Below are positions 52,701 to 62,424 of a stretch of 64,000 nt of DNA, in pieces. The stretch comes from Lotus japonicus (taxonomy: Eukaryota; Streptophyta; Magnoliopsida; Fabales; Fabaceae), in NCBI RefSeq assembly GCF_012489685.1, contig NC_080042.1, positions 81,964,983 to 82,028,982 of the forward strand, given 5' to 3'. The notes below the pieces were generated by a model. The model was not told the DNA's origin, made no database searches, and saw only the letters and a list, made by a program, of their open reading frames with translations. The position numbers and the translations under genes were made by a program. The stretch's first letter is position 1, and the number at the start of each line of letters is the position of its first letter.

Positions 52701-55700
52701 AGAGGTCTACTTGAGGTGTCTTACTGGTTCCAGACCAAAGAAATGGGTCACTTGTCTACCTTGGGCTGAGTTCTGGTTCAACAGCAATTATAATAGGTCT
52801 ACTAAGATGTCTCCTTTTCAAGCCCTTTATGGTAGGGAACCACCACTGCTACTACAGGGCACTACAATTCCCTCCAACATTGCTGCCGTGAATGAATTGC
52901 AGGAGGGTAGGGATGAGTTGATAGCTGATCTCAGGGCTAACCTTCTGAAGTCCCAAGATATGATGAGAACCTATGCTAATAAGCATCGAAGGGATGTGGA
53001 ATACCAGATTGGGGACTTGGTTTACCTTAAGTTGCAGCCTTATAGAAGAAGGTCTTTGGCTAGGAAACTGAATGAAAAGCTGAGTCCTAGATATTATGGT
53101 CCTTATCCTATTGCAGCTAAAATTGGAGCAGTAGCTTACAAATTGGACTTACCAGCCCATAGTAGGGTGCACCCTGTCTTTCATGTCTCTCTCTTAAAGA
53201 AGGCCATAGGGACTGATTTTCAAGCTCAACCTTTACCTGAGGTTTTGAATGAGGACCATGAGCTGGTCGCTGAACCTGAAGCTGTAGTGGCTGTTCGGGA
53301 GGATACTATGGGGCACATTGAGGTGTTGATTCAGTGGACTTCTCTACCTGCTTGTGAGAATAGTTGGGAATCTGCTGCTCAGCTCCATGAAGCTTTCCCC
53401 ACTTTTCCCCTTGAGGACAAGGTGAAGCTTTTAAGGGGGGGTATTGATGAGTATAGGCCTCCAATCAAGAAGGTGTATGAGAGAAAGAACAAGGGGAAAG
53501 CCACAGCTTAATGTGTTTGTTATAGTTAGTTAGTATCCAGCTGGCAAGTTAGTTGTTTCTGTTAGTGGCCAGCTGGCAATTTCTGTTAGAGATGCATTCT
53601 GTTAGCATCTGGGAGATAGTATAAATAAAGGGAAGGGGGTAGTTAACGAGTAGTTATTCAGTTAGTAGGTAATTGTGGAGAGACTGGTCTCTCGAACAAC
53701 CAGAGGAAGAACTAGGGTTCATTCCACCATTTCTGTACCTTGAGCTCTGGTTCTCATTGAGAATCTGAGTCTCTATTTTCATTCAAATTCAATCTAGTTT
53801 CAGTTCAGAGTTCTACAGTGTTCATCAGATCCCCTACAAGCCTTCTATTTCTCCTTTCAATCTCATAGACCTTCTTAATAGAGGGTCTGATCCTATCGTA
53901 TAGTCAGCAAATTTAGATTTCAACATTTCTAGCCAACAAAAATAGTCGCCACTGAACCACCCCCCTTCCCCTAAAAGTTAATCAACACCTAGAAGATAAA
54001 AAGGAATATTCTTTTTCAGACAAAAAAGGAGAAATGATGTACCTCAGAAAGAATTCCACCTCCACAACCTACATCAACAATTTTAAGTCCTTCGAGCGGT
54101 TTAGCACTACAAGGGTCCTTCCTGAGACATGGGACATCTAATTATTATCTGAATTGTAGATGAAAGGGAAAAAATAAATACATAGTTCTAGTTCTTATTA
54201 TTTGGAACAAGCCAAGTTCAGTAGTTCTAAAAAAATTAAAACTGGAAGCTGATTACATAGTCATTTTTATCAGAAGCATTGCATGATTCTAATGGTCTTT
54301 TTTTAATGAATTCATGAACTAAAAGCTTAAATTTAATTACAAACTATGGTAGCTTCTTTGTGAATTTTACCTTTCTGTGCACTTATTTATCTTTGCAGGA
54401 CTTAGCATTTAAACATTCTATCTTTTCAATCCTGTTTGTTATTGTTTTATCAACAGATCATTACTCCCTGCACATTAATTGCAGTGCTTATGACGCAAAT
54501 ATTAGTGGTCATGTTTAGGAAGCTACAGAGATTGACATGGGTGCTTTGATGTTATACTACATTGGTCAGGATTGGGCACTTAGTAGCACTGTGAACTTCA
54601 TGAACAATGATATTGACTCTGATCCCTACAGTGCAGGCAACAGTTCTAGACTTATCTGTGTGTCTTTGCTCAATTCAGAACAGTACACAACAGCTCCAGA
54701 TTCTCTTGCTCTAAAAAACTATGGCCTTTGTCTAATAAGTGGAAATTACACTATTAAGCATCACTTGGCAGAGATTATTTGCATTAAAGGCAGGTCATTT
54801 AACAGTCTTGGGAAGAAGGTATTTGATGTCTGCATCAAGCTAACTATTACATACGTGATTTGAACATGATAAATAATTGATCCACACTCGGTGTGCATTG
54901 ATGTTATGCATTGCTTTCAGACTAAAGGAAAATTTAATAAATCAAGAAAACGTACAAATCAAAGCATGAGGAGCGTAAATCAAGTTGATGCAGAAATAAA
55001 TTTGGCAGAGGTGGCTTTAGTTCTGCTACAAGATTTTTTTTTCTTCCTCAACTTAACATTCCTGGTTACCCATTCTGCCTTATGGTACTTGATTTGAAAT
55101 GCAGAACATTGTTTATAGTATCTAACTAATAAAATGTTCTCGTTTTGTTTCCTTGGTGTTTCTCCATTCAGTTTGTGAGAAAAATAACTCCTATTAATGC
55201 ATTTTGCTAACAAATGCATCACGAGAGTCATCTTCCTACATATTCATATATGATTGATTACATTGGACTCAAGGGGCTTGCTCATATAAATCATTTCTAG
55301 AAGGCATTAAACCAAAAAAATCCTTTTATGAATCATAAATATTGAGTACTACTGACTTCCTAAGTTACAACTGGCTACATACAAGAGTCTTGTCTTGTAA
55401 CAAGACAGTGCTATGTCAATCAGTAAAATAAATTCAATTCATAAAGGCAATTGAATTAGAATAATATCTTGGAATCTGACCCAGTACTGCCAGATTATCT
55501 TATACTCGCTAAATTCGATGCCTAAAGAATTGAACTGAAATGTAGTACTACACATTACAGCACATTCTGCCAAAGTAACTTCAAGCATAAACACTCCACG
55601 GACTCAAAAATGGAGGTAACAAGGGCTGAATGAACTGGAAGAAGTAACAAGTAAGTAGGAAAACATAAACATAAAACGAGAGCTTACTTAAAATGTCGAC

Positions 55701-56013
55701 ATAGCACAGACCGGATGAAAGCAAGCCTTGTAGGATTCATCACATGCAATGGTTTAAACGGGCCTTCAGAATCCCACCTAATTACATTACATCAAGAAAA
55801 GTGCAACTAGATGTTATCCCTATTCTCAAACGATAACACATAGGAATAACATCGCAGAGTAATAAAAGCTCACCAAGTTTCAGCAATGGCAGCGAACTTG
55901 GCGAGCTCATTGCGGTTCAAGGAAGAGTGTTCTTTAGCTGCATAGGAGAAGCGCCTAGCGTTGAGGAGAATGCGGCGGTTGGTGATGCTGTTCAGGTTTC
56001 GGAGATGATTCAT
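45626..56013 (-). CDS. COQ3: Ubiquinone biosynthesis O-methyltransferase, mitochondrial (COQ3)
   Basis: Nine coding exons: 55874-56013, 55688-55777, 54043-54121, 47849-47926, 47633-47681, 46723-46772, 46176-46325, 45879-45959, 45626-45739. All have GT-AG borders with compatible phases, giving 276 aa. COQ3 is known to catalyse the two O-methylation steps of ubiquinone synthesis with S-adenosylmethionine in the mitochondrial matrix. The first 25 residues ([20 protein letters not shown], then RFSYA) are basic, hydroxylated and free of acid, as in a mitochondrial targeting peptide. The SAM-binding fold shows motif [14 protein letters not shown], the acidic-loop region [24 protein letters not shown], and the family C-terminal motif [17 protein letters not shown] followed by [16 protein letters not shown]. 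Intron 3 (47927-54042) contains a complete gypsy retrotransposon in opposite orientation. All exons look intact. Confidence 0.95.
46690..46720. repeat. (GA)n microsatellite next to a COQ3 splice donor
   Basis: About 15 GA units. On the gene strand the (CT)n tract begins a few bases inside intron 6, directly after the donor GTAC that follows exon 6 (46723-46772). Confidence 0.9.
48426..48808 (+). repeat. 5' LTR
   Basis: 383 bp, TG...CA borders. It contains a probable TATA (AGTATAAATAAAGGG, about 48599-48613) and so the likely transcription start. Its first 67 bases are identical to the end of the gag-pol coding sequence. Confidence 0.96.
48811..48822 (+). other. Primer-binding site for initiator tRNA-Met
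   Basis: TGGTATCAGAGC lies 2 bases after the 5' LTR and is complementary to the 3' end of plant initiator methionine tRNA, the usual primer of this class. Confidence 0.93.
48850..53511 (+). CDS. Gag-Pol polyprotein of a Ty3/gypsy chromovirus
   Basis: One uninterrupted frame of 1553 codons from ATG 48850; the frame also extends upstream to a GTG in the LTR, unlikely as a start. Order of domains: a charged coiled N-terminus; Gag (residues about 115-270); a compact zinc knuckle [14 protein letters not shown] (about 360); aspartic protease with [13 protein letters not shown] (about 440); reverse transcriptase with [11 protein letters not shown] and FFDDILIFS (about 600-850); RNase H with [15 protein letters not shown] (about 925); integrase with an HHCC finger ending CDTCQRNK (about 1107-1157) and the DDE core ([30 protein letters not shown]); and a C-terminal chromodomain ([18 protein letters not shown]). 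No stop or frameshift is seen, so the element may be competent. The protease site is DCG instead of the common DSG/DTG. The last 22 codons lie inside the 3' LTR. Confidence 0.95.
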   Translation: MVASRMESRVDAIERFIEAMNRDREEERRNRDEERRNREEDRRERAAERERVEERLRTLEAIVESLSRKFDGERDDGGSGGRDRRQTGEERTVNGGSVGGQRVEHEEERTPRTENPQAERWQKLDIPVFQGEEDAYSWIQKLERYFRLKGAKEEEKTQAIMVALDGRALSWYQWWETCNQVTTWDKFKEALLERFQLSSASSPFAALLALKQEGSVEEFVAQFERFAGMLRGVEEEHYMDIFVNGLKEEIAAEIKLYEPRTLAIMVKKALMVEQKNLAVSKAGVGSISRYNSSYKPPFKASTYQKTVTIDSGQKSGVGSVVQNTVQSSSGSVSDRVGSKPARGGVFKRLTGEEMKEKLRKGECFRCDEKFGPNHVCKNKQLRVMLLEEEGEEEEEETIEAQPEDSGEIMEYKQLSLNSIQGLSTRKSLKVWGKLQETTIVVLIDCGATHNFISATLARALELKITETSSYTVEVGDGHKVQGRGVCKNVSVQIQGFMVTQDFYLFGLRGVDVVLGLEWLASLGDIKANFEELTLKFKLGNSKVVLKGEPELLRKGASLNAMVKAIQQQGEGYVLQCQMLEKEVAQPEDTPELLKAVLADFPALFASPTELPPQRRHDHAIHLKEGASIPNIRPYRYPHFQKNEIEKLVAEMLNAGIIRPSISPYSSPVILVRKKDGSWRFCVDYRALNKVTIPNKFPIPVIDELLDEIGPAKVFSKIDLKSGYHQILMKAEDVEKTAFRTHEGHYEFLVMPFGLTNAPSTFQSLMNEVLRPVVRKHALVFFDDILIFSLTMEDHVVHLTQVLQLMEQHDLKINGKKSVFGRGQIEYLGHVLTAGAVAADPKKLEAMWMWPIPKDLKSLRGFLGLTGYYRRFVRDYGKIARPLTQLLKKDSFQWGPGPQQAFEALKQALTELPTLAVPDFSKVFVLETDASGTGLGAVLSQEGKPLAFWSATLSDRSQAKSVYERELMAVVRAVQRWRHYLMGRHFIIRTDQKSLKFLTEQKVLGAEQFKWISKLSGYDFEIQYKPGKDNSAADAMSRRSSYCALSVLKVNDYEEWQTEVLQDPKLQAIVQDLILDPEAHKGYSLRDHKLFYKGKLVLSKQSSRIPILCKEFHATLLGGHSGFFRTYRRLAAVVYWEGMKKDIKDYVAGCDTCQRNKFDNLSPAGLLQPLPIPTQVWTDVSMDFIGGLPKSKGKDTILVVVDRLTKYAHFIPLSHPFTAPEVAALFLQEIVRLHGFPATIVSDRDSLFLSSFWKELFRVSGTQLRFSTAYHPQTDGQTEVVNRCLEVYLRCLTGSRPKKWVTCLPWAEFWFNSNYNRSTKMSPFQALYGREPPLLLQGTTIPSNIAAVNELQEGRDELIADLRANLLKSQDMMRTYANKHRRDVEYQIGDLVYLKLQPYRRRSLARKLNEKLSPRYYGPYPIAAKIGAVAYKLDLPAHSRVHPVFHVSLLKKAIGTDFQAQPLPEVLNEDHELVAEPEAVVAVREDTMGHIEVLIQWTSLPACENSWESAAQLHEAFPTFPLEDKVKLLRGGIDEYRPPIKKVYERKNKGKATA
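53429..53444 (+). other. Polypurine tract region before the 3' LTR
   Basis: AAGGGGGGG followed by TAT lies directly before the 3' LTR (53433-53444) and probably primes plus-strand DNA. It also lies within the gag-pol coding frame. Confidence 0.75.
53445..53827 (+). repeat. 3' LTR
   Basis: 383 bp, apparently identical to the 5' LTR by eye over its whole length. It contains the gag-pol stop codon (53509-53511). Confidence 0.96.
54122..55687 (-). other. COQ3: COQ3 intron 2
   Basis: A 1566-bp intron between exons 3 and 2 of COQ3. Short frames inside (for example 54537-54863 on the plus strand) lack family similarity I can recognise and are probably chance. Confidence 0.8.
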
Positions 56014-56169
56014 TGTTCCGTTGGGATTCAAGTCTTCTTCTCTTTGTTTCCTTCAGGTTTCTGATGAGATCGTGAACCTCTGAAACGTGGGTTTGGGAAA
56101 GTTTGATCGAAATTCAGAGCCAGTGCCTTGTCGGAGGAGGAAGAACAGAAGAAGAGTTGTGGTCCCTGT

Positions 56170-57368
56170 AGTACGATGATTTTTTTTTTCTGCTGGTTTT
56201 GTTGGGCCGGTCTTGTAGTCATCATGGGCCCAAAAAAAACTAACTATTAAGCTGATAATCAATTCCATTCTAGATTATAGAAAACTCGATAGTGTGTTTT
56301 TATGAAGTCGAATTTTTAAAATTAGCAGTGTGTTTTAAAAACTCAATAGTGCGTTTATAGTGTGTTTTTAATATACGTGAGAAGGTAGAAGAGGAAGGGG
56401 TAGTTCTAGAATTTTGAAAAGAATGGGGGTGAAACTTGACGCGCTAGGGTGAGAATATCAACCCTTTGCGTACAATATGTGAGGTTGTTCAAAACGCCAC
56501 CCTTACTCCTAAGTCACACCACTCTCACTCACATACTAACTTCTCATAATACCTTTGAGTTAAGTTATTTCTAGAATTTAAAATTTGGAACACGTTTTAA
56601 ATTTTAAACAGCTTCCGAACTGAATTTTCGATTTCATGTAGTTGTATTTTTTTGCCTAGATTTAAATTTCGATTATGTAAAAATTGAGTATCTGATTTTG
56701 AAAACTGCGATCGCTATTCGTCTCTAATTCCATAGATTTCAATTTACAGAGTATATAAAAAAAAAAGGTATGCTGAAATTAAGAAATCAGAAGCTATTTT
56801 GAATTTTACACTGCTAGATTCTAATTTCCAGAAGTAAAAAAACAAAATGTGTTGCATGCATCCTATAGCTAAGTTTGCTTCATACTTGCGACCTGTTTTT
56901 GACACATTCAACATCAAGTTAACACATTAGGGGATCCAAATCCTATTTTCACTTATTCATATATCGTTCATCTATTTTTTTACTACAACTACATTCATCT
57001 TTTGTTTTCCCTTTTTTCAAGTTGTGAAAATTTCCCCTTTGTATGTTCTTGTATCATGCAGTGGGACCAAAGGAATCAGCTAAAACATGATAATCTTGCA
57101 AATAGTTAAACGTAATAGCAACAAAGCGATAGGTACTTTAATTACACCTCTGAAAATATATGGCTAATTTAAAACAAACTCAAATTTTTATCAGAATTTA
57201 GTGATCAATTGTGCAGCCAGTTTTGTTCATGGATAGTAGCTGCATATCTTAATTTCTGTTCATATACATACATACAGCTTTATTTATATCAACCCATCTT
57301 ATTACCAACTCAGTTCATCAATATTATTCAAAGTAAAACAAGAATTGATTTCTTTCCTTCTTTACAAA
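56170..57368. other. Intergenic spacer upstream of COQ3
   Basis: No gene seen. It holds the COQ3 promoter side (about 56050-56300) and the 3' flank of the next minus-strand gene. Frames here are short and AT-rich. Confidence 0.55.
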
Positions 57369-58879
57369 TCAGTAACACACATTGGCAGTTGAAGACGAAC
57401 CAGCATCCTTCACAGGGAGTGAGTAGAGAACCATCCCTTCTGTACCACAGAGACTAGGGCTAGCATCATCAATCTTCCTGGGATTATAACTTGTCATGCT
57501 GCTTGCTTCCACTGTTGTTACTTTTCCTGTCTCAGCTATTGCTTTCAGCCGGATACGCTCGGCTCTTGAGCCAATTACCTGGCCAAGGATGGAAGCTGCA
57601 ATGGTCAATGCCATTGCTGATTTAGGCATTAACACTGACTTCCGAAGCATGGCTATGAACGGAACAGCGGCGTGCACAGCTGCGAACCAAGATAACGAGA
57701 ATTTCTTGGTATGTTCCTTCCACATGCCCAAGGGCACATTGAGTGCCATGCCTAACGCTGCAATAGCAAGCATCTTTGCAGGAAGAGGCTGAGGACGCAA
57801 GTTTTTAACGAAGGCTGTACGGGCAAGGGCAGCCCTTGCAGCAACAACTGCAGGAGGACATCTAAGATTCACCCCAGGTGGTGGCTTAAAAGCTGTTGCA
57901 ACAAGAGGGAGGACACGGCTTACAGCTCTATAAGACTTGGCAATTGGGCAATTCCCACTTTTCAACCATTCATTTCCAAGTGCTTCATGCTTTGATACAT
58001 CTCCTTTCTAGAATGAAGCTCAGCAGAGAAAGAAAAATGAAAGTAAGCCATGTTACAAAAGGTGACATAAATAACTTCATCATAATTAGTGAGCAACAGT
58101 AAAGGAAAATCATTAAGCACATCGGAATCTTGCCCTGTGATCCACAACAAAGACAGTAAATTTATTGCTAATCACATGGTTGTAATTTGTAAATCAAAAT
58201 GATAGACAACTGGGTTATAGATGCTATCATGACTAAAACAAAAGTACATGTTTCCTAGTTCCTATCACGAACAAATTTTACGTGCTAAGTGTATGGATTT
58301 CCTTTTTACTGAACATACTTTTAAGAGTGTCTGTGTGTCAAATGTTTACCTGAGAGGAGTGTTCTTTTTTACTTGATGATTCTGAATTCTTCTGCTTCTT
58401 CCATTTCTCGGAAAAATTCCAAAAGCCAAATGGGCCACCTAGTCCAAGGGCTGACAGACTTATGGTCGCAGCATTTCCAGGTAAAGGATTGAAAACAGGC
58501 ACAGAATCAGCTGCTGCACTTCCATCATAAAAGTCAGATCTCTCAGAGAGAGGAACAACTCCATCTTTCCCATGAAATAGCTTAAATGCTGTATCAAAAC
58601 TAGGACCATCCTCAAATATCGGACCCTTAGCCCCGTGCACCTAAACAACAACAACGAATAGCTGAAGTCATGACCTGAATTTGAACTGCAAAGACAACAG
58701 TTAGGCGGAAAAGGGCAAAACGATCAACAACGGCTTACAGGAATGGAGACTTTTCCCAAAGAGAAACAGAAATTTGCAGGCTCATTAATGTTTCTCAAAA
58801 AGGGGCATCTTTGGATGTCGCTCGCGTCAAAGGGACACTCGGATCCATCACCACTCATTCCCTTGAAAAAGAAGTCCAT
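57369..58879 (-). CDS. Conserved plant membrane protein of unknown function
   Basis: Three coding exons: 58739-58879, 58350-58640, 57369-58007. All are joined at GT-AG sites in phase 0, giving 356 aa. I cannot assign a function. The N-terminus (MDFFFKGMSGDGSECPFDAS, then a CPFLRNINEPANFCF stretch) has paired cysteines around Cys-Pro-Phe motifs. The next exon has PIFEDGPSFDTAFKLFHGKD and a Gly/Ser/Leu-rich block. The third holds a conserved basic region (KSYRAVSRVLPLVATAFKPP) and three probable membrane segments: MLAIAALGMALNVPLGMW, WFAAVHAAVPFIAML, and SAMALTIAASILGQVIGS. The protein looks intact and under constraint, and resembles uncharacterised proteins I recall across land plants (memory, not a search). 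A leader exon (ending 59297, donor CACG|GTAACT) indicates a 5'-UTR intron upstream of the ATG. Confidence 0.85.
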
Positions 58880-59340
58880 TGCCTCCTTTTGCAGAAAACA
58901 ACCCCTTCACTAAAAAACAAAAGAATTACAAATCAAATGAAGCCAATCATATCAGATAGCAACTTCATCATTGCACAAGTATCTAACTTCACATCAATCA
59001 ATATAACTATGACTATAATATCAGAGAGAGTGATTGAATTGGAATAAATATTTACAATTAAATCAATGATAATTGAAAAATATTAAGGGCAGTTCAGTGT
59101 CACCCCATGAATAAATGATCAAAGTATTGAAAAATGCAGAAACTATAAGGCATAGAAGATGGATCAATGCGAAACCCTAACAAAAGAAAGCGTAATTTTC
59201 CGTAATCGAATTGAATTCGGAAAGTGTTGAATTGAGAGAGTGAAGCAACATTGCAAGAAGCGAAAATGGAAAGCGTTGAGAGAGGGAGAGAGTTACCGTG
59301 ACGAGACGAGAGAAGGAAGAGAAATGCGAAGACGTGTGGT
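58880..59340 (-). promoter_or_regulatory. 5'-UTR intron and leader exon of the unknown membrane-protein gene
   Basis: A GA-rich leader exon (about 59297-59340) ends at a donor GTAACT on the gene strand; the intron runs to just above the ATG at 58879. No further coding sequence is visible upstream. Confidence 0.5.
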
Positions 59341-59399
59341 TACCACAGGCACGTGAATGGGGAAGACACAGGTTAAGAGAGAGAATGAAATAACACCAT

Positions 59400-60431
59400 C
59401 AAAATTTTGTTTTTATTTTTATTTAAAAAATAAATCATAATAATAAGTTAAATTTTATTTGGATGTTTAACACTTTTCTTTATAACAATGGGGTCTCGAA
59501 CTCAGATTAAGCCCAATAAACGCGTTTGAAGGGTTATGATCTACGTCAAACTCTTTTTTTTTCGAACTGTAAAACTCATTTAAGCCCAATAAACGTTCAC
59601 GCTTATGGGCTTGAAGGACTATGATCTCCCCCTTCCTCCAAATTCAAGATATGGCCAATGCACTCTAATCCATGGGCTGAGACATTAAGCGAACCCTCAA
59701 GTCCATAACCGAGTCGACAAGGATCGTTCGACTAGTTGGCAACACAAGATAAACGTAGTGGTGCATTAATGGAGACTCCTAGCCTTCAATGGAGTAATGG
59801 ATAGTGGCCCATAACCGCCTTACATTCAATAAGAATCATTATCATTATTATGTTTACAAGAACACCAAGAGACCAGACAAAGAACACTATAAGAAGACCC
59901 ACATAACCAAGGGACAACCAACTTCATTATAACACTAATCATGAGCCCTAAGCTTACACCTTATCTCTGAGTTTATGACCACCAAGTTTAAGGAGAACAT
60001 GATGGATATTGAAAAAAAAAATTATGAATAATCTAGAATGTACTGAAATAAAGACTAGTTATTAGGTTTAAATTCAAATGAAGGAAAATGATAATATGCA
60101 TATAAAATTTTCTTTAAGAAAAATTTACAACAGGATCAAATTTGACTTCAGTCTGTTTCAAAAAAAAATTGACTTCAGTCTACCTAACAGTGTCATGCCC
60201 CCCAAAATTATATACATAATATATTACAGAGTTATGGCACACTACCTCATTCATCTCATTTTATTTTATTTTTATATACTTTTTGAGGCTTTCAAATTGA
60301 TTTGGTTATCTCATTTGATATGTATTGAATTTATCATATGAAACATGTTTTTTTCATATAAAAAATATATTAGCTCTATATTAAATTTTGAATGTGGTAA
60401 TTATTAATATTTTCTCTTTTAAGTTCTAAGT
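59400..60431. other. Intergenic, unclassified repeat-like DNA
   Basis: No gene seen. The block 59500-59990 is less AT-rich than its surroundings. It has a locally repeated AAGCCCAATAAACG and a CACTATAAGAAGACCC stretch, which could be a decayed LTR. No termini or target duplication were found. Confidence 0.35.
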
Positions 60432-60578
60432 CATAGGCTCTTTGGTCTTGACCCTGAGCAAAATCCTACCATATTGCAAACAGCACTGCTGAAGAAGCAA
60501 ATGACAACCATCCTAGTTGCTGGAGATGATGGCACAAGTGAAAACACAAACGCCACTAAGCTAGTGGTAACTTGGTAG
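60432..60578 (+). pseudogene. Unrecognised coding-like fragment
   Basis: An open stretch of 48 codons plus stop reads HRLFGLDPEQNPTILQTALL, and later QMTTILVAGDDGTSENTNAT and KLVVTW. Its composition is that of real protein, unlike the surrounding AT-rich sequence. No start codon or matching upstream exon was found. It may be a last exon or a captured gene remnant; I do not recognise the family. Confidence 0.3.
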
Positions 60579-60646
60579 GATGCTGGACTGATAAGTATGA
60601 CTTCAGAGATCTAGAAATATCAAAAAAAAAAAAAAAAAAATATGTT

Positions 60647-60778
60647 TGGCATTCATAGATAGAGCAAATCCAAAATTCAGGGGAAAAGTCTTTGTAAGGG
60701 TCAACTTACAATTTTTAATGTTACTGTTAACCTGAATAATCTTGAACATTTGATTATTTATGTAAAACTCCTTCATGA
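60647..60778. repeat. Direct repeat, copy 1
   Basis: Matches 63866-64000 in the same orientation: AATCCAAAATTCAGGGGAAA, CAATTTTTAATGTTACTGTT and GAACATTTG occur in both in the same order. The repeat brackets the MULE and the RPA1 pseudogene. Confidence 0.85.
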
Positions 60779-61138
60779 GTCTTGAACCCCTGCACGAATT
60801 GTAGCCTTTTTTCATTTTAGACAAACTAATGTTTGGATATACGGTTGCTGAGCTAAAATCATGTTGGGCAAAAACAAGTTTTTTTAGCATATGTTTTGCT
60901 CCCCATGATTTGACTTCACCGTGATTTTTTATTGAAGTAAAAATCGACTAAGAATTCCAAATAAATGAACCTAACTTAAAAACAAATACATTCTTAATCA
61001 AGAGGCTTTTCAAGGCTCTTTTTTATCCCATAGCAGCATCAAGAAATACCACATGAATGAATAATCTTTGACGCACTTAACCATTAAGACAATTCCCCAT
61101 ACATGACTTGAAACAAAATGACAACAAATTAAAAATAA

Positions 61139-62415
61139 GGCTTAAATAAGTTTTTGGTCCCTAACCTTTACCAAATGCTTGGTTTTCGTCCCTCATCGGA
61201 GCAAAGGTGGGTTTTAGTCCCTAACCTTTGCAACAAGATTTGGTTTTCATCCTTCCGGAGCTCTGGGTCAACGCCGGAGCTCCGGTGGCCCATGTGGAAT
61301 GCCACATGGGATTAATGAGGCCAGGTGGCCTTTTTTTGTCCATTTTGTTAAAAAAAAATAGAAACCCAGAAAACAATGAATCTTCATCTTCTTCAATTAT
61401 CTTCTTCATAATCTTCATCTTAAAATCCAGAAAATAAAACATCAACACCACTATTCATAAAATCCCCAAATTAAAAACCCTACTCCCCAAATTAAAAATC
61501 CCTAAATTAAAACATCAAGCCACCATTTTCACTAGAAACCTATTTCCAAAACATCCAGCCCTGACTTTCTCCTCTTCCTCCTCCTATACAGCTCAGCGCG
61601 CTCTTCTCCCTCTCCCTCTGGTTCTCGAATTCCACTTATATCCACCTCTATATCTCCTTCGATCTGGGTTTTCATGGGTTATCCTTTTCGATCCCAGATC
61701 GAGGGAAAGTGCGAGAACCCAGATCTTTGCTCAATGGTGGAACTCGCGGGAGGTAGCGGCAGAGATGGAGAAGACGACGCGGCGCAGAGACGACTCGATG
61801 ATGGTGGTGGTTCTTCAGCGACTCAGATCCAAGAGAGGGAAAGCTAGGTTTGGGTTTCTGGGGAAAGAGTGAGAATGAGGGTTTTCTGGGTTTTTGGTTT
61901 AGATCTGAATTTTCATGAGTTTCTTCATTTGAAAGCTCCCATCTTTATCTTGATCTGAGATAGCACATAAGAATTTTGAAACATGCTAAGAGTAAACTCG
62001 ATTCTAACTGAAATTGAACACTTAAAACTAGAATTCCCATTTTAATATTTACATGATTTGTGTAAATGGAGTTATGGATGATTTGTGTAAATGGAATTAT
62101 AGATGGCATACAGAAGCTGAAGCTGGCAACAAATTGGTAGGATGTCTGGTTTTCTTGTGAGAATTCCTACATTTTTATTTAATTACTGAGTTATTTTCCA
62201 TTTTTTTAATAAAAATAAAAATTAACACCTGGCCTCATTAATCCCATGTGGCATTGCCACATGGGCCACCGGAGCTCCGGCGTTGACCCAGAGCTCCGGA
62301 GGGATGAAAACCAAATTTTGTGGCAAAGGTTAGGGACTAAAACCCACCTTTGCTCCGGCGAGGGACTAAAACCAAGCATTTGGTAAAGGTTAAGGACCAA
62401 AAACTTATTTAAGCC
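61139..62415. mobile_element. Non-autonomous MULE, 1277 bp, perfect 9-bp target duplication
   Basis: Terminal inverted repeats of roughly 190 bp start GGCTTAAATAAGTTTTTGGT and end at 62415. An exact 9-bp duplication TAAAAATAA flanks them (61130-61138 and 62416-62424). The repeats contain a GC-rich part (GGAGCTCCGG and GCCACATGGG). The interior is partly GC-rich with short genic-looking pieces (about 61560-61870) but encodes no transposase. Confidence 0.9.
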
Positions 62416-62424
62416 TAAAAATAA

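Larger units (their letters stand above)
48426..53827 (+). mobile_element. Complete Ty3/gypsy chromovirus LTR retrotransposon, 5402 bp
   Basis: Two 383-bp LTRs flank a primer-binding site, one gag-pol frame and a purine tract. A 5-bp target duplication, GATCC, is exact at 48421-48425 and 53828-53832. The LTRs start TGATGAG and end GTTCATCA, with TG and CA at the boundaries. The element lies inside COQ3 intron 3, antisense to the gene. I saw no difference between the LTRs over their whole length, which points to a very recent insertion. Confidence 0.97.
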
